This document shows positions 36,562 to 47,960 of a stretch of 64,000 bases of DNA, piece after piece (the first letter of the stretch is position 1; the number at the start of each line of letters is the position of its first letter). Where the stretch lies: positions 1,426,001-1,490,000 of the forward strand of contig NC_089430.1 in the NCBI RefSeq assembly GCF_026210795.1. The letters run 5' to 3'. The position numbers and the translations under genes were made by a program. The notes under the pieces are model-generated. The model worked only from the letters and a program-made list of their open reading frames with translations. It was not told the DNA's origin and made no database searches. This DNA is from Rhizophagus irregularis. Its lineage: Eukaryota; Glomeromycota; Glomeromycetes; Glomerales; Glomeraceae.

Positions 36562-39500
36562 GGTTACAACGATCAGCACTTGCTACAATTTTTTTTGAGC
36601 CCAATTCTTCTTCCAGTTCCAACTTAGCTTCAATATTAAGAACAACAGAACAAATTCCTTATTGGAAAATTTGCAACTCAGCAAGTATAACGGAGGTTAC
36701 ATCATTAATTAAGACAAATATTGCATCTAAGCAAGAGTTTTTTGGTGCAGCAATAAGAGAAATTATTAATGGAGTAGGCGTAATATTTTTTGGAAAAGAA
36801 GACAAAGTAGAAAAGGATTTAACAATTAGATGGCAAGAGAACTTAATTTCTTATGACATACATGTTCTTGAAAAAAAAAGCCAAAATATAAATGGTATTG
36901 TAACAGGAATTGCGATTGAAAGAAACCTCTCAGAAATAAATAAGACAATCCAATTTGTATCTAAATCAAAAATATGTCCTGGACAAATAACAAAAGGTAT
37001 TTTAATTCTTATGCATATTTTTAATTAACTTGCAAATACTAATTTGATATTAGATTTTGAACAAGTAGTCAAACTTCGGGGTGCTCATCTTGTAAATAAT
37101 CGAAAAAATTCAAATAATGTTCATGAACCCTTTGCAATTTTGGAAAACCAAGGTCAATCCAATGAAGCCTACAGAAGAATAGACTGTGATTTATTAATAA
37201 AAGATATGGATATATGTCAGAATTGTCAAAAATTAAGAAACACGTTAATAAAAATTCGAAATCGAAATCTTACTGGTGTTTCATCTATTAAAGTCAGTCA
37301 TGCGTCTCAAGAAGTTTTAATAGAAAAAGTTCAACTGCAAAGAAAGGTAAGTTATAATTATTTATAGTTAAAATTATTAAATTTAAAAGGAAGTATTAAT
37401 TAATTTATTATTTTCAAGAAAATAATAAAACAGAATCAAATTATACATACCTTGCAAGATCAAATTCAACAAAAGATAGAAAATGAAGAAGAGGAAGTAT
37501 CAGAAGACCTAGGTCAAATTGCACAAGAGATATCTAAAAGAGTTGCCAAAAACGTAGTTGACATTTCTACTTATAGCCCAATTTTTCAAGAATTGATTAG
37601 AATTCAAAGTGGTAAATCAAATGGAATAAAATATCACCCTATGTAAGTGCACATTACAATTATTAAAATGAAAAAAAAAACATACCATACATAAACCTTT
37701 ATTATATTTAGGTTTTTGCGATGGGCTATATCAGTTTACAGTCGAGGAGGTCGTGCTGCTTATGAAGCAATGAAAAGTATAATGCGATTACCTTCAATAT
37801 CTACCTTAAAAGGCTATATAAATGAAAGTCAACAACATTCGGGATGGCAAAACAAAACTACTTACCATATTTTACAAAAGATGGCAATGGAAAATATTAG
37901 TGATCATGGACGAATCGGTTTTTTTTCTCATGATTCTTTTAAAATACAGAAAGGTATGCTTTATTAGTAAGATGTTTGTTAAATAAAAAAAGAATTAAAT
38001 TAATTACCTGTATTTGCTATTTAATAGGTTTACTTTGGAATCAGCGAGATAATTGTTATGTTGGCTATTTAGATTTTGAAGATGAAAAAGAAGAATTACA
38101 ATCTTTTATAATGCAATGTGAAAAAGAATTGCAAACAGAATTGCAGGTGGAAAATAACTCACCTAATTCAAATTATGATCGAGGAATATCAACCCAGGTG
38201 CATCAAATTGTTTGGCATTCAGCTACTTGTAAATTTGCATATCCTATAGCATATTATGGTATTAATATTCTTACTGCACATGAAATCAATAAAATACTAT
38301 TTCAACTTGCAGCTAATCTTGAATGTATTGGCATTCATACAATTGGATCCATTTGTGATGGTGCTGGTGAAAATAGGAATCACATTAAAAGTTTTGACTG
38401 GTGGGCTTCTACCTGGTCTTTAAATGATATTGTTGAAGTTTATATTGCACAAAACAACAATTATGAGAAAGCAAAAATCATAGCAACAAACCTTGATCGT
38501 AGCAAATTTACAGTACGTTTATTAGATCCATCTTTTTCTAATAATATTCAAGCAGATCGTAATTTAATAAGACCACCCATGCCTACTAAACAAAATTGGA
38601 ATATTAATGATTCCTGTGAATTCAAAAACCCAAAGGATAATAAATGGCATACAGCTGTTGTTACAAATCTTGATTCTAAAACACAAACTTTGGTTATTAC
38701 AATTTTGTCTAATAATGAAGAATGGAGAATAGAAAATGCATCCCAAGATACATATGTTAGACCTCTTTATAATGCTCAAATACACTGGACAAATTATAAA
38801 ACAATTAATCCAATTACCAATTCACCATGGTATTTTATTAGTGATCCCACGCATGTTTTTAAAAAACTTCGAAACAATCTTTCAAAAAGTCATGTTGGAG
38901 AAGGCAGAGGACGAAATATTAGAGAAATTATGCTAGATGGAAAAGAAGTTAGTTGGCGTCATATTCAAGGTGTTTATGAATATACTTGTAAAAATGTAAC
39001 AGCAAAGATTACAAGACTTACTAAGCGTCATGTTTGGCTGACATCATGGAGTAAAATGAGAGTTGATCTTGCTGAACAAACTTTGTCAAGAGATGTTGAA
39101 AGTGCAATGGAAATGATTGATGAATTAAAGGAAATATCTTCTGGAACATGAGTAAATAATTAATAAATATATATTATTATGTAAAAAATTATAAATATTA
39201 ACAATTAAATTTTTTTATTAAGGAATTTATAAGAAACTCATACCTTTACCGGCAAATCTTTCATAGCAAAAAACCTTTAGAAAATCTTGCTGATTCACGT
39301 TTACGAACTTTAAAAGAAATTTATGATTGGTTTGTAATTAAAGATAGCCAAAAAATCAGTCCATTAAACTGGATTTCACCGCAATGCCAGTTTGATTTGC
39401 TTTTATCCATTCAAGGTTTTCTTGGAATGGTAAATGATATTTTTACTTTATACCCAAATGTAACTATTGAACCTTGTAGAGTATCTCAAGATATGTTAGA

Positions 39501-41142
39501 AGGCTTATTTGGTACAATTCGACAACTTGGAGGTGATTCTTCTACCCAGACACTAAAAGGATATGGCCATGCATTAAATAAATTTCAGATTACTGCTAAA
39601 GTAACTGCTGAAGTAAAAAGTCTAAATTATGGAACATCAAGTCATACTGGAATGGAATTTGATTATCTTTCTCGATGGTAAGTAATTATTATATTGGTTA
39701 ATTTTTTTCGTGTCTGAAAATAATTTGTTTATTTTTTTAAAAAAAAATTTAGTGATTATAGAAGAAAATCATCAAAAGATAAAAATGTATATCCTATCTT
39801 ATTAACCCATACTGAATTATCTAAGATGTCTTCTTTTATGCAACGAGTGTTTAAAAGTCTTCTCTTAGACGACCTGTTTATGGGAAGAATCAACATTCCA
39901 ACATTATCTTTTCGTACTGAAGCTGATCAACAAATTCAACAAATTCTTCTTCTTCAAATTGAACGTCAGCAGCTCTTTAATTCATTACTTTATAATAATG
40001 AAATTATTTTATTACTAGAAAAATGGAAAAAAGATATTAAAAATATTGCCCTAAAATCAATACCTAAAAGAAAAGGAAATCTTTGGATGACCACATGGAT
40101 TTCTCACCTGGAAGCTAATTTGAATAACTATATTTGTTCAGGAGTTTGGTTTCAGCAATTCCAAGAGGTTATAGTTTCTCAAAGTTCACTTTCTACACAA
40201 CGATTAGTTGCTTATTTTCTTATTCAAAAATTGTTAGAAGAAACATATAAGAGTGAGTTTAATGAAAATAAAAACATACAAGAGCAAGCAGATCCCACTT
40301 TAATTCCCAAAGTCATTATTACCTTAAATCGTGCTGAAGCTTCCAAATTTTCTTATATTGTTGGTTGGATACTCTTCAAGTTACTTAAAAGAGACCATTT
40401 GATGAATTCACATCCCAAATTTTCAGTTATGCGAATTTTACTTGGAGCTCTTTGCATTGAAAAGGTTGAATATACGATAGAAACAAAATTACAAACTACC
40501 AATGTTATACCCGGATCTGAATTTCTTAAGTTCATGTATCACCTAGAATCTCTGGTAATTGAATTGTTTGAAAAACATAGTGTGCTAGGGCCAAATATTT
40601 TATGTTATGTGAAAAACAGCCTTCTTATCAATTTACATTTAAACCAGATGTTTATTGAGGTTTTAAAATCTTCAAATGAGAAAACAAATGTTGAATTGGA
40701 AAATGAGGAAATGAAATTCATTTATGAAAGATGTGTCTCAATCTATATGAAGAGTCGTCAAAAAACATGGAGAGATGTTAATAATTATATTCCAGAAAAA
40801 GGTACAGCAAGCTTACGAGAAAATCTAAAGGTGATGCGCTCTAGTAACTCTACAGTAACTTCCGAAAACAAAAAATCTACCATTATAAAAAAGGCATATT
40901 TGCCGTCTGATCCTGCTAATGCTTTGGAACAACTTCGTGCATGGGCACAACTTGAAGAAGCAGAAGAGTCATTTGCGAAAGTCTTTTTGGTGCAAGAGTT
41001 ATTATGGTTAGTTTGGGCGTTTGGAATATCAACACAATATAAAAGAAAACAAAAATTGGTACCTATAATTGTCACTAGTTTAAAAAATAGGACACCTTTT
41101 ATTGAGGAAGCGCTTAGAAAAAATACTATTTTTATGGAATAA
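36562..41142 (+). pseudogene. P-element/THAP9-like transposase with two Agenet/Tudor-like units; one nonsense codon
   Basis: Exons: 36562-36996, 37054-37346, 37419-37642, 37712-37953, 38028-39151, 39223-39677 and 39753-41142, about 1,390 codons with matching phases. In order: a Cys motif (CQNCQKLRNTL); a Gln/Glu-rich coiled coil (IIHTLQDQIQQKIENEE); an RNase-H-like core (FLRWAISVYSRGG, FFSHDSFKIQKGLLW with the first Asp, GSICDGAGENRN with the second). Two Agenet/Tudor-like units lie at about 38420-38590 (NDIVEVYIAQ to RNLIRPP) and 38600-38770 (NDSCEFKNPKDNKWHTAVV to TYVRPLY). P-type blocks DPTHVFKKLRNNL and VSQDMLEGLFGTIRQLGG follow. Exon 5 ends in TGA immediately before GTAAAT; CGA would give an open junction (SGT-R-EFIRNSY). 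So it is either nonsense-mutated or ends here. It is much longer than THAP9 or Drosophila P because of the N-terminus and the insertion. Confidence 0.85.
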
Positions 41143-41518
41143 AAGTATTAAACTGATTAAAAAAGTATTCTATTATTGAGATCATTTGAATAAATTCGTA
41201 ATAACTAAACTTAAAATTGCAATAAAATTAATAAAATGTAAAATATAAACCTTCTTTGTCGAAATAGTAATTTTTTAAGCTATGCCAGAAAGCCAATAAT
41301 GCACCAACAGCCGTGAAATTTTGACAATGCGTAACCCCCACCTAGGGTAATTGACTGTCGAACATCGGCTTTTAAAAACGTTATGTGTCAAAAGTTTTGG
41401 GCTTGAGATGTTTCTCAGATATATTAAATTAATATGTGATCGGCAAAAATTCAGGTGACAGTTTTGTAAATACGAAATCATATTGTGTAACCACCAGTTG
41501 GACCCCCCACACCCCTAG

Positions 41519-42844
41519 TTATTGATATTATTACTTGTATCACGTGATAATTTATTACGCGACTTCGAAGAAATCATTTGCTATTGCATAACGATATATC
41601 TTTTATCGATTAACAAATAACAAGAATATATTTACAAAATTTTCAATGACATTGTATTATAATTGCTTAAGAATCAAGATATACTAAAGATCAAGAGTAA
41701 AAATCGAGAATATAATATGACAAATATAGATTAGGAAAACAATACACACCAAAAATCAAGAAAATATGTATATCAGATATACTCCAAAGATCAAAAACAC
41801 AATGCACTAAAGATCAAGATCATTTTACATCCAAAGATCAAGAAAGAAATATATCCAAGATCAAATACAGGGACGAAAATAGCCAAAGATAAATGAATAT
41901 TAAAAGTAAGAAGCGTTCACACATGTCAATTAGCAAAACACATTAACAATAAATTAAATGCAGGTTCAAGGGAGTATCATTCCTATATACAGTAAAAAAC
42001 ATCAACATTTTAACGTTCTTTACAAAAAAAATTATCCTTCCTCTTCACCATACTTACTGAAGTGGGCTTTTATTTCCAATGATTTTGGTTGTTTTTCCCT
42101 TAAAAAAAAAACAGAAATAATAGAACTTTTCTATCATTCTTTACAAAAACCCTCCCTCACCTTACCGAAATGGACCTTTATTTCCGAAGGTACAAAAGAC
42201 AAGAACATTAGAAACGTTTATAACGTTCTATACAAAAAAAAACTCATAAAGAAAATTTCACGTAAGTAAACCGAAATAAATCTGTGTAAAATCGGTTAAT
42301 TTTACGTGATAAGGCGATAAATTACTTTTTCTTTTAAAATTTTATTTCATATCCTTCTTCATGATTTGTCAAATATTAAACCCTAGACAATATTGTCATT
42401 ATTTGCAAGGATTTATTGTGATGGAATGAATATCTTGGAACAGATATTAAAAAAGAGTTGAAAAAGATATTATTGAATAGATTAAAACCGGTAAAATTAT
42501 TTATAAAGAGAAGATGAAGCAGAAATTATTGCGAAAGGTTTTGTTGACATATAGGGATAGAAAATTTTATGATAGTATATTATAAATGTTTAAATACCGT
42601 AATATTTATCCGTTGATATTCTAAATTTTTAAAAAAAAGATTGTGATATGTTTATTTTATGTAATATTAAAATGAAAGGAAAATCCCTGAATAGTATGCA
42701 ATTTGTGATCAACGTCCTTTATAAATATTTCCGATACTCGTCGCTAATTAATAATCACATAATCTAATTAATCTGAGAGTTTGTACGGGAGCCGTTCAAA
42801 ATCTCGACAATCAGAATCCCGCTACAACACAAACCCGACGCTCA
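41519..42844. other. Region with degenerate repeats, no clear gene
   Basis: 41519-41525 is the right target duplication of the P-like element. From 41680 to 41900, about eight degenerate copies of ACTAAAGATCAAGA occur. A 103-codon frame at 41958-42269 has internal repetition (LLKWAFIS, LPKWTFISEGTKDKN; LYKKNYPS, LYKKKLIKK) and may be a small repeat protein, but there is no other support. The rest is AT-rich. Confidence 0.5.
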
Positions 42845-43550
42845 CAATCCAGAGACAAATCATAATCCCAAAACTTCAGAATTCCGTAACCACATTATTC
42901 CCGACATTTCATTATCCCGACATTCATTATCCCGAAACTATCCTCCTAGCAATTGAAATATAATGACATAATATAGAAATTCTAAAAAAATGATTTATTA
43001 AAATCTTTAATCAGTATATTAAAAAAAATATGACGCAATAATTTAATTTTTATTGAATTTAAAAGCAAGATCTTTTTTTTTAAAAAAAATTAATCAAAAT
43101 AAATAAAATTTACAAAAAATTTATAATTTGCATTTTTACAATAAATCATTAATATTTGCGAAGTGATTCTTAATTTTTGCGATGTATTATTAAATTCATT
43201 AAAATATTAATAAAAAAAAACAATAAAACATTAATATTTGCGCAGTGATTTTGCAAATCATATTTGCGAAGTGGTTTAAAAAATCATTACAGGTTACTTA
43301 ATTTTGCGATGTATGATATTAATTTTCACAACAGAAATTAATTTTGCGACATTTTAAAAATTATTACATATTTATTACAAAATATTACAATAATATTACG
43401 TCTATAAAACAAGTAATAAAAAAAATAGCGCATCAGGATAGTAAGTGTCGGGATAATGAATGTCGGGATAATGAATGTCGGGATAATGAATGTCGGGATA
43501 ATGTGGTTATGGGATTCTGAAGTTTCGAGATTATGATTTGTCGGGATTTC
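42845..43550. mobile_element. MITE-like inverted repeat with 15-bp ATGTCGGGATAATGA arrays
   Basis: Arms of about 105-120 bp face each other: 42845-42950 (CATAATCCCAAAACTTCAGA, CCACATTATTCCCGACA, CATTATCCCGACATTC) and 43432-43550 (four tandem copies of TGTCGGGATAATGAA, then GTGGTTATGGGATTCTGAAG). The interior repeats ATTTGCGAAGTGATT and TTTTGCGATGTAT several times. The left arm has two to three 15-bp units, the right arm four. No coding frame. Outer boundaries and duplication are not resolved. Confidence 0.72.
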
Positions 43551-44646
43551 ATAGTAAATCCAGTTTGTATAACCTTCATCTTATTATAAAAATGATAATC
43601 ACATGCGTTTATTACTCATTATTATCATCTCGCAGAAGTTTACCATCTTTTTTATTTGCACAATAAATTTTCCAATTTCTCTGGAATTATCATCTTGAAT
43701 ATTACTAAATTCTTACAATTTTACATTCATTTTAGAAAAAATATTCGTTTCGACTATTGAATTTTCGTTTAGTGACGTCATTATTTATAAGAGATGTACT
43801 GCCGATCAATGCCACAAAATCCAAAAAAATTATTCTATGGTCACAAAACACAAAAAGAGAAAAAGATGACTGAAATTGCAGTGTATTAATTATTAATTAT
43901 ATTAAATATCCTCCGGACAATTGATTTACAGTCCATGGTAGTACACTCATCACCAAGGCCATTTCTTCACCTTATTAAAAATTTTATATCATTTATTGTA
44001 TCTCATATGCGATTTACAGTATCATTTGTTCATTTATCATTTGGTATTCGACACATGATGACGTGATTTTGACATATTTAATCTTAATTTTAATATGGTA
44101 ATTGCATTATTTTGGGTTTAAACAGTCCAAACAGTGTATGGCTGAAAATTTATTTGTTTTTAAAATTAAATAAGAATGATCATGAATTTGTTTCATACGT
44201 GCGTTAAATATGATGTTAATATTTGTTTTATTAAAATGAAAAAAAAATAATTTTCAATTAGATTATGATGTATTAACCTATTGTATATGATGTATATATT
44301 ATTCAAAATCTTATAATAATAGGCAACGAAAATATTTGCTATGATGTAATATTTGCTATGATGTAAATTATTTGTATTTTATTTTTGTGAGCCGGTTAAA
44401 AGACAAAGCCACTGTCGCATAATAAATATACGTTATATGAGTTATGCAAGTGCACGTGTCAATAATAAGACGTGAAGGACGTGACATTTAGGCTTCGGTT
44501 TTTTGTTGGTCTTCATGACCTAGACCCCAAATTTACATATAAGTACCCCTAGCGCCCACTTTCACAGCGATTAAAAATATTTTCGTTTTACCTGCAAATA
44601 ATATTATTGTAATCCTGAAAATAATTTTTAACTGCTTTAAACCATT
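43551..44646. other. Intergenic upstream of the small Gly/Ala-rich gene
   Basis: AT-rich, with no gene. The last 120 bp are richer in G+C (around GACCTAGACCCC) and include TACATATAAGTACCCC about 100 bp before the ATG at 44647, a possible TATA-type core promoter. Confidence 0.5.
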
Positions 44647-45021
44647 ATGGGTGAAGATTTAAAACAGACACAATTCAATCTCGAGCAAAAAATTCCAGAA
44701 ATAGAAATGGAAGTGGATCAAATTTTATATCCTGATTTAAATCATAGAGATATTGGAAAGCAGGGGGGATATGGACCCTGTCCTGATCCCTCTGAAGAAA
44801 AAGAAGGAGCAAAGCAAGTTCTTGGAACAGTAACTACTGGTATAACTGCAACAAATCCAGCGGTTGGTATTGCAGCTTCAGCTGGTTTGGGAGCTACTGG
44901 AGTGGTAACAGAGGGCATTGGTAAATTAACTGGTAATCAAGATATAAAGGATGTGGGTGAAGTATGGAAAGAAGCACCGGTACAACCAATCAAGGAAGTA
45001 AAGAAAACATTAGATAAGTAA
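44647..45021 (+). CDS. Small protein with a Gly/Ala-rich glycine-zipper-like segment
   Basis: 124 aa, single exon, with clear coding bias against an AT-rich background. The N-terminal half is acidic and polar (MGEDLKQTQFNLEQK, LYPDLNHRDIGKQGG). Residues about 56-98 form a low-polarity Gly/Ala/Thr/Val segment with regular small residues (TTGITATNPAVGIAASAGLG, ATGVVTEGIGKLTG), as in glycine-zipper membrane-associating segments. The C-terminus is Lys-rich (VKKTLDK). No signal peptide. Function unknown; I do not recognise the family. The start is favoured by the short leader and the abrupt onset of coding composition. Confidence 0.62.
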   Translation: MGEDLKQTQFNLEQKIPEIEMEVDQILYPDLNHRDIGKQGGYGPCPDPSEEKEGAKQVLGTVTTGITATNPAVGIAASAGLGATGVVTEGIGKLTGNQDIKDVGEVWKEAPVQPIKEVKKTLDK

Positions 45022-45730
45022 ATATGTAGTTAACAATTTCAATATGAATAGCTTTTAAAATTGCGCGCGATTTTTATTAAGAATATTTGATGGATAGTAT
45101 CTTTTTTTTTTTGTATTTCTATTTTTGAAAACTTTAGGAAAGTGGGAAATTTTATAATTTTGATATCATTTGATAGTTTATTTTTCTTTTTTTACGTAAT
45201 AAATAAAGATTTATTACTATTTATATTGTACTCTTTTTATTATAAAAATTCCAATGTTCACATTCAAATTGTATTCATATAATTTTATTAAGTAGTTCTA
45301 CAAGAGTCAAATATATTTAAACTTTACTTGGTAACTCTTCTCTGAGTGTACGGATTTTGCTATAATTGGTCAAAATTTTTAGCGTGATCGACCAATGATT
45401 GCTTGGCCACAATGTAAAATTTGCTCGATCTTTCAATTCATATTTATTATTTTCAATTAACTATAAAACTAAATTAGCTTCGTACTTTAACCATTAAATT
45501 TTTCATGTGTTTCGCATTTATTATACTAATATACTAGGCTATACAAATACACTGAAATTATTCAGAACATATAGTATTTTGTTGCTTATTAAATTTATAC
45601 TTAATCACATTTTAATTTAACTTATAATTCAAATAATTTATTTAAAAAAACAATGATATCTTTTAAAATATTCAATAGTTATCACAGCAATAAATATGTA
45701 AAAAAAATGATGAAAAGAAAAAAAAAATAT
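45022..45730. other. Convergent intergenic region
   Basis: AT-rich spacer between the 3' ends of two converging genes. AATAAA-type signals are abundant (for example near 45200). Nothing else seen. Confidence 0.5.
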
Positions 45731-46802
45731 TTAATTTTCTTTTTTAATACAGATACCATAAGGACGCAAATCATCGTTTTTTGGTGAAATCCAAAATTCA
45801 CCGCTCCCAGTTTCTTCTTTTGAAACTTCAACTAAGCTGTTCGGATTTACTCTATTCTGAAACACGACTTTATAGTTATCCCCATCATGAGTGAATCTAG
45901 TAGCAAATTGGTACGCAATATCAATATCTGGAGTAGAATAAATTCCATTTCCAAATAAGAATCGTTTACACTTCGCCAAGTCATACCCTACTTGAGAAAT
46001 TAATTTGCAGTTATCTCTAGCAGTTCCATGATAAGAAACTATTAAAATAGATGGTATTATATTAATAAATAATAAACAAATATAAATAAGTAAAACATTT
46101 GTATATCAAAAAAAGATGATAAATACCTGGCCATTCATTTGTTGCAGAGCTTGTTGAAGATTTTCTATCAACTCCAAGCCAAATGTTATCACCATATTTA
46201 TTAAGAACATTGATAGCAATTCTTTTCCAACCACAAGGTCGCTTGTATTCAACATTTCCTCGCATAAAAGTTTTACCTTTATCATCTATTTGTGTAAAAT
46301 CATAATCGTAACTTGGGGCAAGTGAATCCGGATGAATGAATAAAACAGTAGAAGGGGAAGGATAACTACCATGAGTACCATCGCCACCACTACTATCTCC
46401 ACCACCACCTAATCTAACTACTAATTGTATTGTAGAATGAGATCCTATTTTGTAACTTGCTAAAGTAAGATTATCTTCAAGTTGTTTACCTGCAAATATT
46501 AATCTTTGTTGATTTGGTTCTATACCTAATTCTCCTTTAATGTTTTCTTTTAATTGGCGAATTTCATCACTTGGCCAAACTTCTACTCCTATATTTCTAC
46601 CGTTAATTCCCATAATGAATATGCGAATTCGTTCTTCTTCATTAGATGTTGGCACTCTGCCACCAACTAAATGAGATTGATGAAGAGCTTTTTGATCCAA
46701 TTGAGAACATCCATCATGTCCTCCTTTTGAATAATCATCATAAGTAATAACCGAACGATTCGTTATGGCACTTAATGCTGCGGCTAAAAGTGAATTTGAC
46801 AT
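45731..46802 (-). CDS. Ubiquitin-like domain fused to an ADP-ribosyltransferase-like (PARP-fold) domain
   Basis: Two exons on the minus strand, 46802-46127 and 46038-45731 (GTATTT donor, AATAG acceptor, phase 1), giving 327 aa. Residues 58-134 are a clear ubiquitin fold ([34 protein letters not shown]) with a Gly-rich end at the usual LRGG position. A Gly/Ser linker follows, then a conserved region ([27 protein letters not shown]) and an ART-like module: SYHGT with H229, GNGIYSTP with Y259, and [18 protein letters not shown] with E306. A His-Tyr-Glu set is the PARP-type catalytic signature; whether these three are catalytic here is inferred. The domain order suggests ubiquitin-linked ADP-ribosylation, or recruitment through the ubiquitin domain. 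The family appears recurrent in these fungi. Confidence 0.85.
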
Positions 46803-47654
46803 TTTCGCTTTTCATGAAAATAAGTATTAAAAAAGATTATTTTATTTCATATATTATTTATTTACTTATTTTTTTAAAAGAAAACGCACTGCTTAAATAT
46901 TTACATTTTGATATTTTTTTAGAAAAAACTTTTGTTTATTTCAAATATGTTGATATAATGATATAAAGAGCTTAAGATCTTCAATAGGTCACTGTATATT
47001 ATATGCATTTATGCCCGAAATTATCCATACATCCCTCCTCTAAGAGGCTATGTAAGTGGATAATGTTACCGAATATATCGGTAAATAAGAGTCGTATCTT
47101 AATATGACTCAACATATTTACTTCTATCGATAAGTTGGCGGAAGGTATATTAATATCTATTTCTCCATCTCTTTTTCTGACATCAAAGGGCGAAATCTAA
47201 TCTATCGATATCCTATTGATATCTGATTATTAATGTTTCATCGTAATATATCAATGTAATTACAATAGTGATAGTTTTTATTGTAAGCCACTTTTTAATA
47301 GAACACAAATGACAAATTTAAATAGTTTAATAATTACTATTGAGCTAATTTTCCTTAATAAAAATTGTATACATATAGATAATACAAATACAGAAAATAA
47401 ATAATATAAATAATATAAACAAAAATAAAAATAAATATCATAATAATACTACATATGTAAATATGATCGAATATAATCAATATCATCTATTAAGTTAATC
47501 TGTGTACACAAATCAGCGGTTGTATATCGACGTAAATCGTCATGTAACGTTAGGAATCGACGTGTACATAATGTACGTAAATCATGTGCGCAATATTTCG
47601 CGTAACAATAATAATATGAAATTCAACATCCCAATGTTTAACTTATTCAGAAAA

Positions 47655-47960
47655 ATTTCATACACATACGTTCAATTATTGTTAGAATTCGAATTCTTTA
47701 ATGAATAATTATTTAGTTTATTTCATGTATTGAATATTCATTCACTGACGTTATTGGTTAAGTCTAACCTGATAATCAAATAGCACCCATCTACCCGATA
47801 GACTAAGATCTAACCCTATACGTTAGATCCTTTGTCGATCTGGTGGATGGGACCCATTGTCGACTCTTTTTAGAGGCAGATCTGTCGATTAATGACACTA
47901 AACTTCGAATATCTGGATCTCGAAAAAAAAATTATCCATAGACGACTGAAATTATATTAT
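47655..47960. repeat. Dispersed repeat copy 1
   Basis: Shares blocks with 48900-49090: TACGTTCAATTATTGTTAG then AATTCTTTAAT; TATTGAATATTCATTCACTG or its variant; GTCTAACCTG; TCGAATATCTGGATCTCGAA; and ATAGACGACTGAAATT. Fainter partial copies occur at about 26330-26420 and 43735-43880. Probably an old transposon remnant. Confidence 0.6.

Larger units (their letters stand above)
35073..41518 (+). mobile_element. Complete P-element-like transposon, 6.4 kb
   Basis: Terminal inverted repeats at 35073-35134 and 41457-41518 are identical for the first 50 bp, starting CTAGGGGTGTGGGGGGTCCA, and match at 60 of 62 positions overall. They are flanked by TTATTGA direct repeats (35066-35072 and 41519-41525). 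A 7-bp duplication is one short of the 8 bp usual for P elements, so the tip may be offset by a base. Inside is one multi-exon plus-strand gene for a P/THAP9-type transposase. The near-identical ends argue for recent insertion. P-type elements are best known from animals; a full-length copy in a fungus is notable. Confidence 0.92.

Noticed and set aside
40785-41075. Open frame antisense to the last exon of the P-like transposase
   Set aside because: It is a shadow of a strongly coding exon.
41958-42269. 103-codon plus-strand frame with internal repeats (LPKWTFIS, LLKWAFIS)
   Set aside because: Interesting composition, but it lies in an area of degenerate repeats and has no further support; mentioned only in the region note.
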